Positions 9,450-17,852 are shown, counted from the first letter of the stretch. The stretch is DNA of 64,000 nucleotides from Clostridia bacterium (GCA_017410455.1 JAFQQT010000093.1:46514-110513); one strand, 5' to 3'. A program made the numbers and translations. The notes: generated by a model from the letters alone, not told the origin.

Positions 9450-9647
9450 ATGCAACTTGACCTGCTCTTTCAGATCGCCGGGGTTGGCGTGCTGACAACG
9501 GTGATCTCCTCCATCCTGGCCGCCTCCGGACGCAACGAACTGGCCAGCCTGACCACGGTGGCCGGTCTTGCCATCGTGCTGCTGATGGTGGTGAACATGC
9601 TCAGCACCCTGTTCAGCTCCGTGCGGACCATCTTCCAGCTCTACTGA
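9450..9647 (+). CDS. spoIIIAC: stage III sporulation protein AC
   Basis: 65 aa (Bacillus 68), with two membrane helices (IAGVGVLTTVISSILAASGR and LTTVAGLAIVLLMVVNML). It is a small inner-membrane subunit of the SpoIIIA complex acting with AD. CACGGAGGCG precedes the ATG. Confidence 0.94.
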   Translation: MQLDLLFQIAGVGVLTTVISSILAASGRNELASLTTVAGLAIVLLMVVNMLSTLFSSVRTIFQLY

Positions 9648-9659
9648 CGGTGCGGCGCG

Positions 9660-10046
9660 ATGGACATGCTGAAGCTCTGCGGCGTTGCCGTATGCGGATC
9701 CGTAATGGCGCTGCTGCTGCGGCGGATGAAGCCGGAGATCGGCCTTGCAGCCTCCGTGGCAGGGAGCGTGCTGCTTGTATCTCTTCTCCTGCCGCAGCTG
9801 GCGGAGGTGGTGCAGGGGATCGCTGCCATTGCCCGGATGGGCGGGCTGGCGGACAGCTACATTTCCCACCTGCTGCGGGTGTGCGGGATCAGCCTGCTGG
9901 CCGACTTCGCCGCCCAGACCTGCCGCGACGCCGGGGAAGACGGCCTCGCCAGGAAGGTGGAGCTGGCTGGACACGTCACCCTCATGGCGCTGGCGCTGCC
10001 CTTCATGCAGGCGCTGCTGCAGCAAATCCTCTCGCTCTCGCCCTGA
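9660..10046 (+). CDS. spoIIIAD: stage III sporulation protein AD
   Basis: 128 aa (Bacillus 133), a multi-pass membrane protein with hydrophobic stretches near residues 5-20, 28-48, 72-90 and 105-125. The KPEIGLAASVAGSVLLV segment is family-typical. There is no good Shine-Dalgarno before ATG 9660; translation probably depends on ribosomes arriving from spoIIIAC, and ATG 9666 is an alternative. The stop overlaps the spoIIIAE ATG (TGATG). Confidence 0.92.
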   Translation: MDMLKLCGVAVCGSVMALLLRRMKPEIGLAASVAGSVLLVSLLLPQLAEVVQGIAAIARMGGLADSYISHLLRVCGISLLADFAAQTCRDAGEDGLARKVELAGHVTLMALALPFMQALLQQILSLSP

Positions 10047-11158
10047 TGGCGCTGCTCCTGTTGATGGCGCTTACCCCCGCAAAGGCCGAGACCCTGACCG
10101 AGAGCGTCGCGCAGGTGATCGGGGATCTGGATCTGACGACGCTGGAAGCAACGCTGTCCGCCGGAGACCCCTTCGCTGCAACAGGCGGCTTCCGCGCCAC
10201 GCTGACCGCCATCGCCCGGGGAGAAGTATCCATCGACGCAGACGCTGCGCTGCGCATGCTCGGTGACGCGCTGCTCTCCGCCGTACGCGACAGCCTGTGG
10301 CGGCTGACCCGTCTGGCCGCGCCTGCGCTGCTGTGGAGCCTGCTGCGGCGCATCACCGGGAAAGGCAGCGCAGTCGGGGGCGTGGTGTGCCAGCTGTGCG
10401 TGTGCGTGTTCCTCACCCGCGACCTGACGGATCACATCACCCTGGCACAGGACGCCATCTCGCGCATGAACGCAGGCATGCAGGCGCTCTTCCCCCTGCT
10501 GCTCACGCTGATGGCTGCCATGGGCGGCGCCAGCGGCTCGGCCATCATGCAGCCCGCCGTCGTGGCGGCGGCCAGCGGGTTCACATCCCTCCTCACAAGC
10601 GTCACCGTTCCCCTTGCCACCGCAGCCGCCGTGCTGACGATGCTCTGCCATCTGGGCGAGGGCATGAAGCTGCACCGGCTGGCATCCTTCGTGCTCAGCT
10701 GCGCATCATGGACGCTGGGCGTATGCTTCACGGCCTTCATCGCGGTGCTCTCCACCCGGGCGGTGACGGCTGCTGCGCTGGACGGCGTGACGCTGCGGGT
10801 ATCCAAGTATGCCATGTCCCACCTGATCCCGGTGGTGGGCGGCCTCTTCTCCGACACGGTGGACACCCTTGTCGGTTCGGGGATGCTGGTGCAGGGCGCA
10901 CTGGGGGTGACAGGGCTGATGCTCATCTCCGGCTACGCGCTGACGCCCCTGTGCCAGACGCTGGCCGCAGCCATGCTCTACCGCCTCGCATCCGCGCTGA
11001 TGCAGCCCGTGTGCGAAGGTCCGCTGGCGGACTGCATTCACGATTTCGGGCGCGTGCTGATGCTGCTCTTCATCATGCAGCTGTGCGCGGCGGCCATGTT
11101 CCTCCTGCTCATCGCGCAGCTCATCGCTGTCAGCGGCATGACGATGATGCTGCGCTGA
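10046..11158 (+). CDS. spoIIIAE: stage III sporulation protein AE
   Basis: 370 aa (Bacillus ~399), the largest polytopic membrane subunit of the complex. A short hydrophobic leader ending AKA resembles a signal peptide but lacks positive charge in its first residues. The long C-terminal half has about seven membrane segments, including the SHLIPVVGGLFSDTVDTL motif region characteristic of this family. The start at 10046 shares bases with the spoIIIAD stop and has no Shine-Dalgarno, so coupling is likely; ATG 10064 is a less likely alternative. The frame stays open upstream only as a shadow of spoIIIAD. Confidence 0.93.
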   Translation: MALLLLMALTPAKAETLTESVAQVIGDLDLTTLEATLSAGDPFAATGGFRATLTAIARGEVSIDADAALRMLGDALLSAVRDSLWRLTRLAAPALLWSLLRRITGKGSAVGGVVCQLCVCVFLTRDLTDHITLAQDAISRMNAGMQALFPLLLTLMAAMGGASGSAIMQPAVVAAASGFTSLLTSVTVPLATAAAVLTMLCHLGEGMKLHRLASFVLSCASWTLGVCFTAFIAVLSTRAVTAAALDGVTLRVSKYAMSHLIPVVGGLFSDTVDTLVGSGMLVQGALGVTGLMLISGYALTPLCQTLAAAMLYRLASALMQPVCEGPLADCIHDFGRVLMLLFIMQLCAAAMFLLLIAQLIAVSGMTMMLR

Positions 11159-11183
11159 CCCCTGAAGAAAGGTGGTATGCAAC

Positions 11184-11444
11184 ATGATGGACCTTCTGAG
11201 CGGCTTTGCGGCGCTGTCCCTGCTCAGCGGCGCGCTCCTGGCCCTGCTGGATGAGGGCAGCCTGCGCCGCGCCGCTGCGATGGTCGCAGGGCTGCTGATG
11301 CTGCTGTACTGGTCCAGCGGACTGCAGGCATTCTTCAGCAGCCTCGCTCTTCCTGACGGCACAGCCCCCTCCACCGCATTGGCGGTTACGGGCATTGCGC
11401 TGCAGGATGCGGAATCCGCCCTGGCCGAGGAGGACGCGCCATGA
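11184..11444 (+). CDS. spoIIIAF: stage III sporulation protein AF, short form
   Basis: 86 aa, far shorter than Bacillus SpoIIIAF (206 aa). The two N-terminal membrane helices are present (LSGFAALSLLSGALLALL and RAAAMVAGLLMLLYWSSGLQAF), but the cytoplasmic ring-building-motif domain that normally follows is reduced to ~35 residues. GTG 11172 is in frame, but the purine-rich AAAGGTGG at 11168-11174 overlaps it, so ATG 11184 or 11187 is preferred. The end overlaps spoIIIAG by ATGA. Identity rests on position plus topology. Confidence 0.85.
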   Translation: MMDLLSGFAALSLLSGALLALLDEGSLRRAAAMVAGLLMLLYWSSGLQAFFSSLALPDGTAPSTALAVTGIALQDAESALAEEDAP

Positions 11445-11782
11445 TCCCGCCGCGCCTGATGGAACGCCTCCGCAGGGACGGCTGGCTCCTCGGTGCGCTG
11501 CTCGCATGCGTCGCAGCCTGCCTGCTGCTGAATGCCGCCCCTGCCGAGTCCACGCAGGATGAGCGCATCAGCCGCGTGCTGTCCGCCATGGCCGGAGCCG
11601 GGCATACCGAGGTCGCCATCTACTATGACGCCCAGGACGTTCCCTGCGGCGCGCTGGTGCTGGCCAGCGGCGCAGATGACGTCGCCATCCGCCTGCAGAT
11701 GAACCGCGCCGTATCCACCCTTCTCGGCCTCCCGGCAGAGGCCGTGGCCGTTTACCCCCTGGCCCAGGGGTCCGCCGATTGA
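11441..11782 (+). CDS. spoIIIAG: stage III sporulation protein AG, short form
   Basis: 113 aa against 229 in Bacillus. One membrane helix (WLLGALLACVAACLLLNA) is followed by a minimal ring-building-motif fold ending with AIRLQMNRAVSTLLGLPAEA, which matches the conserved C-terminal part of the family. The large beta insertion that forms the tall collar of the Bacillus ring is absent. AG forms the channel ring in the intermembrane space. Translation is coupled to spoIIIAF. Confidence 0.87.
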   Translation: MIPPRLMERLRRDGWLLGALLACVAACLLLNAAPAESTQDERISRVLSAMAGAGHTEVAIYYDAQDVPCGALVLASGADDVAIRLQMNRAVSTLLGLPAEAVAVYPLAQGSAD

Positions 11783-11813
11783 TCCGCCACAGATCCATGA
11801 CAGGAGGCAGTCC

Positions 11814-12314
11814 ATGCAGCATCTGACCCGTTTCATCCTCCGGCACCGTCGCCTGCTGCTCATCGCCCTGCTGAGCGTGACGCTGCTGCTGGGCAGCGAA
11901 GCCAACCGCCTGCGCCTGCAGGAGGAGGCCATCGTGACTTCCCTGCCGGTGACGCACACGGAGGCAGCCACCGCCGTTTCCGCGCATGCAACCCTGCAGG
12001 AGGATCAGCACGCGCGGGACGTCGAAGCCCTGAGCGCCCTCATCGCCCGGGATGATCTGGACGCCCTCACCCGCCAGGACGCAGCCGCGCAGCTCAGCGC
12101 GATGGTTGCCAACCGCGAAGGCCGCCTGGCACTGGAGGAAGCGCTGTCCGCCACTGCGCTGGCGCCCTGCAGCGCAGTGGTCGCCGGCGGCAGCGTCACG
12201 GTGGTCACAGCGAAGGCGGAGATCACGCCGGAGGACTCAGCCCTCGTGCTGACTCTGGCTGCAGCCCATTGCGGAGCTGCGCCGGAAGATGTGCGCATCC
12301 TCCCGGCAGAATGA
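11814..12314 (+). CDS. spoIIIAH: stage III sporulation protein AH
   Basis: 166 aa (Bacillus 218). A single N-terminal membrane helix (RLLLIALLSVTLLLG) precedes a helical linker and a C-terminal YscJ/FliF-like ring-building domain (APCSAVVAGGSVTVVT... then DSALVLTLAAAHCGAAPEDV). AH pairs with forespore SpoIIQ across the septum; no SpoIIQ gene is in this window. AGGAGGC precedes the ATG. It is the last gene of the spoIIIA operon. Confidence 0.92.
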   Translation: MQHLTRFILRHRRLLLIALLSVTLLLGSEANRLRLQEEAIVTSLPVTHTEAATAVSAHATLQEDQHARDVEALSALIARDDLDALTRQDAAAQLSAMVANREGRLALEEALSATALAPCSAVVAGGSVTVVTAKAEITPEDSALVLTLAAAHCGAAPEDVRILPAE

Positions 12315-12362
12315 TGTTTCAACCGCCGCGAAGCCGGGTATCATGTTATTGTCCGGAAAGGC

Positions 12363-12391
12363 TTTCCTTCTGGCGAAATGTGTGGTATAAT
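12363..12391 (+). promoter_or_regulatory. promoter of the rseC-like/trxA pair
   Basis: Extended -10 TGGTATAAT (TATAAT at 12386-12391) with a weak -35 (TTTCCT, 12363-12368) at 17-base spacing. It lies 32 bases before the start at 12423. Confidence 0.65.
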
Positions 12392-12422
12392 GCACCCATC
12401 AACCATCAGGAGGAAACGCATC

Positions 12423-12839
12423 ATGGAAAGAACCGGCGAAGTGAAAGCCGTTGACGGCCAGTGGCTGGAGATCGAGTTCTGCCGCCCGTCCGACTGCGAG
12501 AAGTGCAACGCCTGCCATGGCGGCAGCAAGGTAATGAACCTGCGCATCCGGGGCGAGGCGAAGGTGGGCGATAAGGCGGTCGTCTATCTGCCCCCATCCG
12601 CGGTGACACAGGCTTCCTTCATCGCCTATGCGATCCCTGCGGCAGGGCTGCTGCTGGGTATCCTGCTGGGCGAGAAGCTCTTTCCCACCGCCAACAGCAT
12701 CGGCGGAGCCATCGGCGGCGTCATCGGCGTGGCCATCCCCGCCCTGGGCATCTATATCGCCGAGCGTCGCCGCAAGGCCGATCCCCGCTGGACGCCCCAG
12801 CTGCTGCGCGTCATCCCCCGCGCTGAAATCAACGAATAA
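12423..12839 (+). CDS. SoxR-reducing-system protein RseC family
   Basis: 138 aa membrane protein. The N-terminal domain has the cysteine pattern CRPSDCEKCNACHG (residues ~19-32), as in RseC/RsxC-associated proteins; two membrane helices follow (ASFIAYAIPAAGLLLGILLG and IGGAIGGVIGVAIPALGIYI) and then a basic tail. The family is linked to Rnf/Rsx electron-transfer complexes and redox control. AGGAGG at 12409-12414 selects ATG 12423 over the in-frame ATG at 12378, which lies above the -10 element. It is paired with thioredoxin 23 bases downstream, a redox context. Confidence 0.85.
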   Translation: MERTGEVKAVDGQWLEIEFCRPSDCEKCNACHGGSKVMNLRIRGEAKVGDKAVVYLPPSAVTQASFIAYAIPAAGLLLGILLGEKLFPTANSIGGAIGGVIGVAIPALGIYIAERRRKADPRWTPQLLRVIPRAEINE

Positions 12840-12862
12840 TCACCATTCAAGGAGGTACCCCC

Positions 12863-13177
12863 ATGGCAAAGGAACTGAAGACCGCTGAATTTGACGCATT
12901 CATCCGTCAGGACAAGCCCGTGCTGATCGACTTCTGGGCGCCCTGGTGCGGCCCGTGCCGCATGCTGGCGCCGGTGCTGGAGGAGATTTCCGCCGCCTAT
13001 GGCGACGCGCTGGCCGTAGGCAAGGTCAACGTGGACGACTGCCCCGAGCTGGCCCGCCAGTTCCGGGTGATGAACATCCCCACTCTCCTGCTCTTCAAGG
13101 GCGGCGAGCTCGTGGAGCGCACCATGGGCCTGCAGCCCGCCGCCGCGCTGAAGACGATGATCGACAAGGCGCTGTAA
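12863..13177 (+). CDS. trxA: thioredoxin
   Basis: 104 aa, standard thioredoxin length, cytoplasmic disulfide reductase. The active site FWAPWCGPCRM places WCGPC at residues 29-33; the cis-proline segment NIPTLLLF is near residue 74. AAGGAGGTACCCCC precedes the ATG. It is co-transcribed with the RseC-like gene and ends in a strong terminator. A thioredoxin-reductase-like flavoprotein lies 3 kb downstream at 16209. Confidence 0.96.
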   Translation: MAKELKTAEFDAFIRQDKPVLIDFWAPWCGPCRMLAPVLEEISAAYGDALAVGKVNVDDCPELARQFRVMNIPTLLLFKGGELVERTMGLQPAAALKTMIDKAL

Positions 13178-13190
13178 GCCGCTGCATCAA

Positions 13191-13217
13191 AGCAGTCCCG
13201 CGCGGGGCTGCTTTTTT
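13191..13217 (+). terminator. terminator after trxA
   Basis: AGCAG-T-CCC (13191-13199) pairs with GGG-G-CTGCT (ends 13212) around GCGC, followed by TTTTTT. Confidence 0.88.
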
Positions 13218-13229
13218 GTGTCCCGGCTC

Positions 13230-13258
13230 TTCCATTCCTGGGCAAACAATGCTATAAT
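13230..13258 (+). promoter_or_regulatory. promoter of the LCP operon
   Basis: TATAAT (13253-13258) with a weak TTCCAT -35 (13230-13235) at 17-base spacing. Leader of about 80 bases before ATG 13347. Confidence 0.6.
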
Positions 13259-13346
13259 GAACAGGTGAAATTTCGCGGCACATGATGAATCCGCGCACAT
13301 GATCCGTCTATTATGGTGAAGAATTCCGGAAAGGAGCCTGTGAACC

Positions 13347-14282
13347 ATGAAACGTATTTTCTCCCTGCTGCTGGCCCTGTGCCTCCTTGTGCCCGCCACC
13401 TTCGCCCATGCGGCAACGCCCAAGCCCATTGAGGTCATCCCCTTCGATCAGCTGCCCGAAACCCGCGACGGCATGCACCACTACCTGCTGCTCTGCGTGG
13501 ACCAGTGGAACAGCAGCCCCAGCAGGCTGGGCAACACCGATGGCATCATGATCCTCACCCTGGACACCCGCGCCAACCGCATCATGCTCACCTCTCTCAT
13601 CCGCGATGCGCTGGTGGTGCGCCCTGACGGCGTGATTGGCCGGGTGAATTACATCGCCGCGAACTACGGCCCCGAAGCCCTGTGCAAGGTGCTCAGCGAG
13701 CACCTGGGCATCCGGATCGAAAAGTATGTCCTGTTCGACTTCCAGCAGATCGCCAACATCGTGGACTACATGGGCGGCGTGGAGATCGTGGTGGACGCCA
13801 GTGAGGCCCGCTACCTGCGCGAGTATCCCCTGGACGCCCATCAGACGGAGCCGAAGATGAACCGCGCCGGCACCTACCTGTTCACCGGCCGTGCGGCGGT
13901 GATCTACATGCGCATCCGCAAGGCCGGCGGCGGCGGCGACTTCATGCGCACCCAGCGCGCGCGCACGGTGCTCTCCACCCTGGCAGACAAGTGCCGCACC
14001 ATGACCTATAACCAGGCCCGCGACCTGGTGGACATCGTCGTTGCCAACACGACCATGACCAACATGACCATCGAGGACATGGTGCTGGCCATGGAGCAGG
14101 CCTACGGGCTGCGCTCCTGCGTCATCGAGGAGCTGCGCATCCCCCAGGAGGACGCGGTTTCCCCCATTTCCTACGCGGGCATGTCCGTGCAGGAGATCGA
14201 CTGGATCAAGAGCCGCGAGGACGTGGCAGATTACATGGAGTGCAGCTGGCTGGTCATCGATGACGAGGAGTACGAGGACTGA
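13347..14282 (+). CDS. LytR-CpsA-Psr (LCP) family cell-wall protein
   Basis: 311 aa. LCP enzymes transfer lipid-linked glycopolymers onto peptidoglycan outside the membrane. A cleavable signal peptide (SLLLALCLLVPATFAHA) replaces the usual single membrane anchor. The LCP core runs from ~50 to ~215 with GNTDGIMILTLD, TSLIRDALV, VNYIAANYGPEAL, the DFQQIANIVDYMGGVEI segment and FMRTQRARTV, which contains the conserved Arg pair. The last ~90 residues are acidic. AAAGGAGCC precedes the ATG. It is first in a four-gene set running to the terminator at 17853. Confidence 0.88.
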   Translation: MKRIFSLLLALCLLVPATFAHAATPKPIEVIPFDQLPETRDGMHHYLLLCVDQWNSSPSRLGNTDGIMILTLDTRANRIMLTSLIRDALVVRPDGVIGRVNYIAANYGPEALCKVLSEHLGIRIEKYVLFDFQQIANIVDYMGGVEIVVDASEARYLREYPLDAHQTEPKMNRAGTYLFTGRAAVIYMRIRKAGGGGDFMRTQRARTVLSTLADKCRTMTYNQARDLVDIVVANTTMTNMTIEDMVLAMEQAYGLRSCVIEELRIPQEDAVSPISYAGMSVQEIDWIKSREDVADYMECSWLVIDDEEYED

Positions 14283-14309
14283 GCCGCCACGCCTGAGGAG
14301 TTATAGCAT

Positions 14310-16199
14310 ATGAGATGCCCCAAATGTGAACAATGGAACCGTGCGTCCCTGCCCCGCTGCATCCGCTGCGGCGCAGATCTGCAGCCCGATGCCCCCGTGG
14401 AACCCGGCTGGCGCGCCGAATTGCAGGCCCGGCCTTCCACCAAGGCATTCATCCACGTGGATGAGGATGGCCAGGTGGACGTGAGCCCGGACAGGCGTGA
14501 CGCCCTGGCCCGGGAAATGACCGACCTGAAGGAGCGCCGGACTGAGGGCCGCCGCCTTCTCGACCAGCTCAAGGCGCAGGATGAACCGGATGTTCAGCCC
14601 CCCGTGCAGGAGCCGCCGGCTCCAGCCTCCACTCCCGACGCACCGCAGGCGGAACCCGTGCATCCTCTCTCCGGCATGCCGCAGGGAACACGCCGCACGG
14701 CCCGCGTGGCCGTACACGGCCTGCCCCAGCAGCAGCCCATCACCGCGCCCCAGTCTCCCCTGCCGGGCGGAAATCTGCCGGAGAAGCGCACCCCTGCCGC
14801 CCCCGTCAACTGGGATGAGCACCGCAACTATGATCCCATCGTCGAGGAGATGCAGCGCCAGCAGCAGCCGCTGTTCCGCGATGCGCCCAGGCAGGAGCAG
14901 CAGCGCACCAGGGGGCGCTCGCGCCACAAGAGCCGCCGCCGCTTCCTCAATGTGATCACCGCGCTCCTTGTTGTGGTGGTCGCAGCCCTTGCGGGCGCTG
15001 TGGGCTTTTCCGCCTACCAGCAGTACCGGGCGGCCCGGTCGGAGGATAACCGCGCCATCGTCACCGCTTCGATGAAGGATGACCAGGCCGCGCACACGAT
15101 CCTCATCCCCGGCGAGGATGGGCAGAAGATCTACATTCGCGAACTCCACGCCACCTATGAAGTCGTCGGTGGCTTTGCGACCATCGTCATTCCCGACCAC
15201 ACCTGGTACGAGGAGCTCTCTGTGGTCAACCAGGAGCAGATGACCGTCACCCTCACGCCCTCCCTGCAGACCTCCGGCGCGCGTCAGAAGGCGATGGATC
15301 CCATTTCCTATGAGATCACCATCCCCCTGAGTCCCATCACCCTCGTGACTCCCAAGAGCGAGCGCACCGAGGTCACCACGGCCATGTATTCCATGCAGTT
15401 CCTCGTCCGGCCCGGCTCCACGGTCGTCATCAACGGCGTGGACATGTCCGACGCGGTGGATGATACGGGCCTGCTGTCCTACAATGCGACCGTGCAGCCC
15501 AAGGGCGACAATGTCTACACCGTCAACGTGCGCAGCCCCTACTGCCGCGACAACAGCATGGAGGTCGTGCTCTTCCGCCAGGTGCAGGAGATCCCGCTGG
15601 ATCTGGCCGTCACCACCTACACATCCACCAGCCTGAGCGAGCTGCCGATCACCTGCACCACCCTGCCCGGCGCGGATGTGCAGATCCTCACCCCCCACTC
15701 CGACCTGATCGTGACCGATCTGGACACCACGGGCGAGTTCTCCTTCATCGCGCTCTTTGATAAGATCGGCGACAACACCGTCAGCATTCAGGCCACCTAT
15801 CCCGGCAAGAAGACCTCCCGCGTCGATTATGTCATCTACTACCTCCCCAGCGCTGACGTATACACCCGCAAGGCCTGGTCGCTGAACAACTCCGCCGACT
15901 ACGCTGAGCTGATGGGCAACATCACCTTCCGCGCTGAAAACACGCAGATCTACCTGGCATCCGGCTCCTTCGACTCCTTCATGAGCGAGAGCCCGCAGAT
16001 GGCCATCATGTACTGCGGCGAGGACGGCGCCAGCCAGCCCGTGCTGCTGCAGAACCTCACCAAGACCGAATGGCACCTCGGCGAGGACTATGAATACCGC
16101 ATCTATGCCGACGTCTACAGCACCTACAACGGCATGCCCTGGCTCATTGCCCGCTACACCTACATCGACAAGGAGCCCGAAGCCGAGGGCGAAGAATAA
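14310..16199 (+). CDS. zinc-ribbon membrane protein with large outer domain, unknown
   Basis: 629 aa, not recognised. Cys3-x2-Cys6 and Cys17-x2-Cys20 form an N-terminal zinc ribbon; residues ~60-200 are Pro/Gln-rich and disordered, ending in a basic patch (RGRSRHKSRRRF). One membrane helix is at ~212-235 (VITALLVVVVAALAGAVGF). The remaining ~390 residues are beta-rich and would lie outside, with repeated Ig-like segments (for example SELPITCTTLPGADVQILTP). This inside-ribbon, TM, outside-domain layout resembles that of the kinase at 61662 without a kinase. It sits between an LCP enzyme and a redox flavoprotein, suggesting an envelope role; function is unknown. Confidence 0.8.
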   Translation: MRCPKCEQWNRASLPRCIRCGADLQPDAPVEPGWRAELQARPSTKAFIHVDEDGQVDVSPDRRDALAREMTDLKERRTEGRRLLDQLKAQDEPDVQPPVQEPPAPASTPDAPQAEPVHPLSGMPQGTRRTARVAVHGLPQQQPITAPQSPLPGGNLPEKRTPAAPVNWDEHRNYDPIVEEMQRQQQPLFRDAPRQEQQRTRGRSRHKSRRRFLNVITALLVVVVAALAGAVGFSAYQQYRAARSEDNRAIVTASMKDDQAAHTILIPGEDGQKIYIRELHATYEVVGGFATIVIPDHTWYEELSVVNQEQMTVTLTPSLQTSGARQKAMDPISYEITIPLSPITLVTPKSERTEVTTAMYSMQFLVRPGSTVVINGVDMSDAVDDTGLLSYNATVQPKGDNVYTVNVRSPYCRDNSMEVVLFRQVQEIPLDLAVTTYTSTSLSELPITCTTLPGADVQILTPHSDLIVTDLDTTGEFSFIALFDKIGDNTVSIQATYPGKKTSRVDYVIYYLPSADVYTRKAWSLNNSADYAELMGNITFRAENTQIYLASGSFDSFMSESPQMAIMYCGEDGASQPVLLQNLTKTEWHLGEDYEYRIYADVYSTYNGMPWLIARYTYIDKEPEAEGEE

Positions 16200-16208
16200 G
16201 GAGGCGCT

Positions 16209-17066
16209 ATGGCGAACTGTGACATCCTCATCATCGGTTCCGGCCCTGCGGCCTGGAGCTGCGCCCTCACCGCCCGTCAGCGCGGGCTGAGCGTTACCGT
16301 TGCGGCGGCTGATTCGGCCACCGGATGGCTGGCAAAGGCGGAACGCATCGACAACTATCCCGGCATGCCGCAGGTATCCGGCCAGGAGCTGCTGCACGTA
16401 TTCCGCCAGCAGGCAGAGGACGCAGGCGCGCACATCCTCTCCGCCCTGGCAAGGCAGAGCATGCCCGCCGGCGATGGCTACATGACCCTGGTGGGCAACG
16501 ACATCGTCGAAAGCCGCGCCATCGTGCTGGCCACCGGTGCGGCCCGTCCCACCCTCCTCCCCGGCGAAGAGGGCCTGCTGGGGCAGGGCGTGAGCTGGTG
16601 CGGCACCTGCGACGGCATGTTCTATCGGGGCATGGAGGTGGCGGTGCTCTCCGCCTGGCACGGCGGCGTGGAGGAAGGCGAATTCCTCGCCGGACTTGCC
16701 GCCCATGTGGACTACTACTTCCTTGCCAGCCACGCGCAGCCCGCAGAACCGCCCTATGCCATCTGCCCGGGCAAGCCCCGGACCCTCGCTGCCACCGCCG
16801 ATGGCCGGATCCTTCTGACCACCAGCGAGGGCGAGAAGGCCTACGATGGCGTGTTCATCTTCCGCCCTGCCGTTGCGCCGGACAGCCTGATGCCCGGCCT
16901 TGCGCTGGAAGGATCCTTCATCGCCGTCGACCGCCGCATGGCCACCAACCTTCCCCGCGTCTATGCCTGCGGCGACTGCACCGGCCATCCCCTGCAGATC
17001 GCCAAGGCTGTGGGCGAGGGCAACATCGCCGCCATCAGCGCCGCCAGCGATCTTCACAACACCTGA
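16209..17066 (+). CDS. thioredoxin-reductase-like flavoprotein lacking NADPH motifs
   Basis: 285 aa. The FAD-binding motif GSGPAAWSCALTARQRG (residues ~10-26), the IVLATGA segment and the C-terminal YACGDCTGHPLQIAKAVGEG FAD motif are intact. The redox motif is WCGTCDG with cysteines at 131 and 134, the position used by low-Mr thioredoxin reductases. The NADPH-domain signatures GGGDSA and HRRxxFRA are absent: the corresponding stretch reads LSAWHGGVEEGEFL then YYFLASHAQ. This is the pattern of clostridial ferredoxin-dependent flavin thioredoxin reductases. It probably reduces thioredoxin (see 12863) with electrons from ferredoxin; the electron donor is an inference. Confidence 0.85.
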   Translation: MANCDILIIGSGPAAWSCALTARQRGLSVTVAAADSATGWLAKAERIDNYPGMPQVSGQELLHVFRQQAEDAGAHILSALARQSMPAGDGYMTLVGNDIVESRAIVLATGAARPTLLPGEEGLLGQGVSWCGTCDGMFYRGMEVAVLSAWHGGVEEGEFLAGLAAHVDYYFLASHAQPAEPPYAICPGKPRTLAATADGRILLTTSEGEKAYDGVFIFRPAVAPDSLMPGLALEGSFIAVDRRMATNLPRVYACGDCTGHPLQIAKAVGEGNIAAISAASDLHNT

Positions 17067-17085
17067 CCCCTTCAAGGAGGCCACT

Positions 17086-17844
17086 ATGAAGAGATTCCTC
17101 ATCCCCCTGCTGGCGCTGTTCATGCTGGCACTGCTGCCCGCCATGGCGGAACAGGCGACCGTGACCCTCGCCGAGCCTCTGCAGGGCGTTTATACCTGGC
17201 CCGAGGGCAGCACGGAAGCAGACGCGCTCTACGTCTACCGCTACAGCTATCCCCAGCTGGAGGGCGACAGCGATGTGGCGCAGCTCATCAACGAGACATA
17301 CCGCTATGCCGTGGATGACGCGCTGGGCTTCGAGGTGCCCATGCTGGCCTCAGGCATGACGCCCGGCGATCCGCAGAAGGTCGTCAGCATCCGTCATGAG
17401 ATCACCTGCCACACCGCCGAGCACCTCTCCGTGTGCATCATCAAGGAGGTTGCCGTCGGCGGGGAGTCCATCACCGTCGTCAGCGGGCATGTCTTCTCCC
17501 TCAAGGGCAGCAACGCCGGCCGCATCACCAACCTGCCGGTCTATATGGGGCTGCTGGATGCAGACGAAACCGATGAATGGCTCATCACCCGGCAGACTGC
17601 CAAGGCGGACAAGCTGGTGCGCAGCCTTGTCTGGGCGCAGATGGAGGCCGAAGGCGCCGCCATGGGCCTCTACGATGACCTCACATACGAGGAAGTCGAA
17701 GCCGGCTTCTATCCCGAGGAGGACTTCTACCTCACCGCAGAGGGGGATGTGTGCTTCTACTTCCAGGCCGGCGTTGTCGCGCCGGAGGAGCAGGGGCTGA
17801 TCACCTTCACCTTCCCCATGTGGTATCTGCTGGATGAACTGTAA
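17086..17844 (+). CDS. secreted DUF3298-like protein
   Basis: 252 aa. A signal peptide (FLIPLLALFMLALLPAMA|EQ) is followed by a domain with the order seen in DUF3298/RsiV-like modules: SYPQLEGDSDVAQLINETY near the start, a VSGHVFSLKGSNAGRITNL strand-turn-strand, and a C-terminal LTAEGDVCFYFQAGVVAPEE segment. Such domains occur in lysozyme-binding anti-sigma factors and polysaccharide deacetylases; here the domain is alone and exported. AAGGAGG at 17074-17080 fixes the start at ATG 17086. Last gene of the LCP operon. Family call is moderate. Confidence 0.7.
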   Translation: MKRFLIPLLALFMLALLPAMAEQATVTLAEPLQGVYTWPEGSTEADALYVYRYSYPQLEGDSDVAQLINETYRYAVDDALGFEVPMLASGMTPGDPQKVVSIRHEITCHTAEHLSVCIIKEVAVGGESITVVSGHVFSLKGSNAGRITNLPVYMGLLDADETDEWLITRQTAKADKLVRSLVWAQMEAEGAAMGLYDDLTYEEVEAGFYPEEDFYLTAEGDVCFYFQAGVVAPEEQGLITFTFPMWYLLDEL

Positions 17845-17852
17845 CTCCCCTT

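Noticed and set aside
14301-17144. 947-residue minus-strand frame
   Set aside because: Antisense to the zinc-ribbon protein and flavoprotein; Gly/Ala/His-rich shadow composition.
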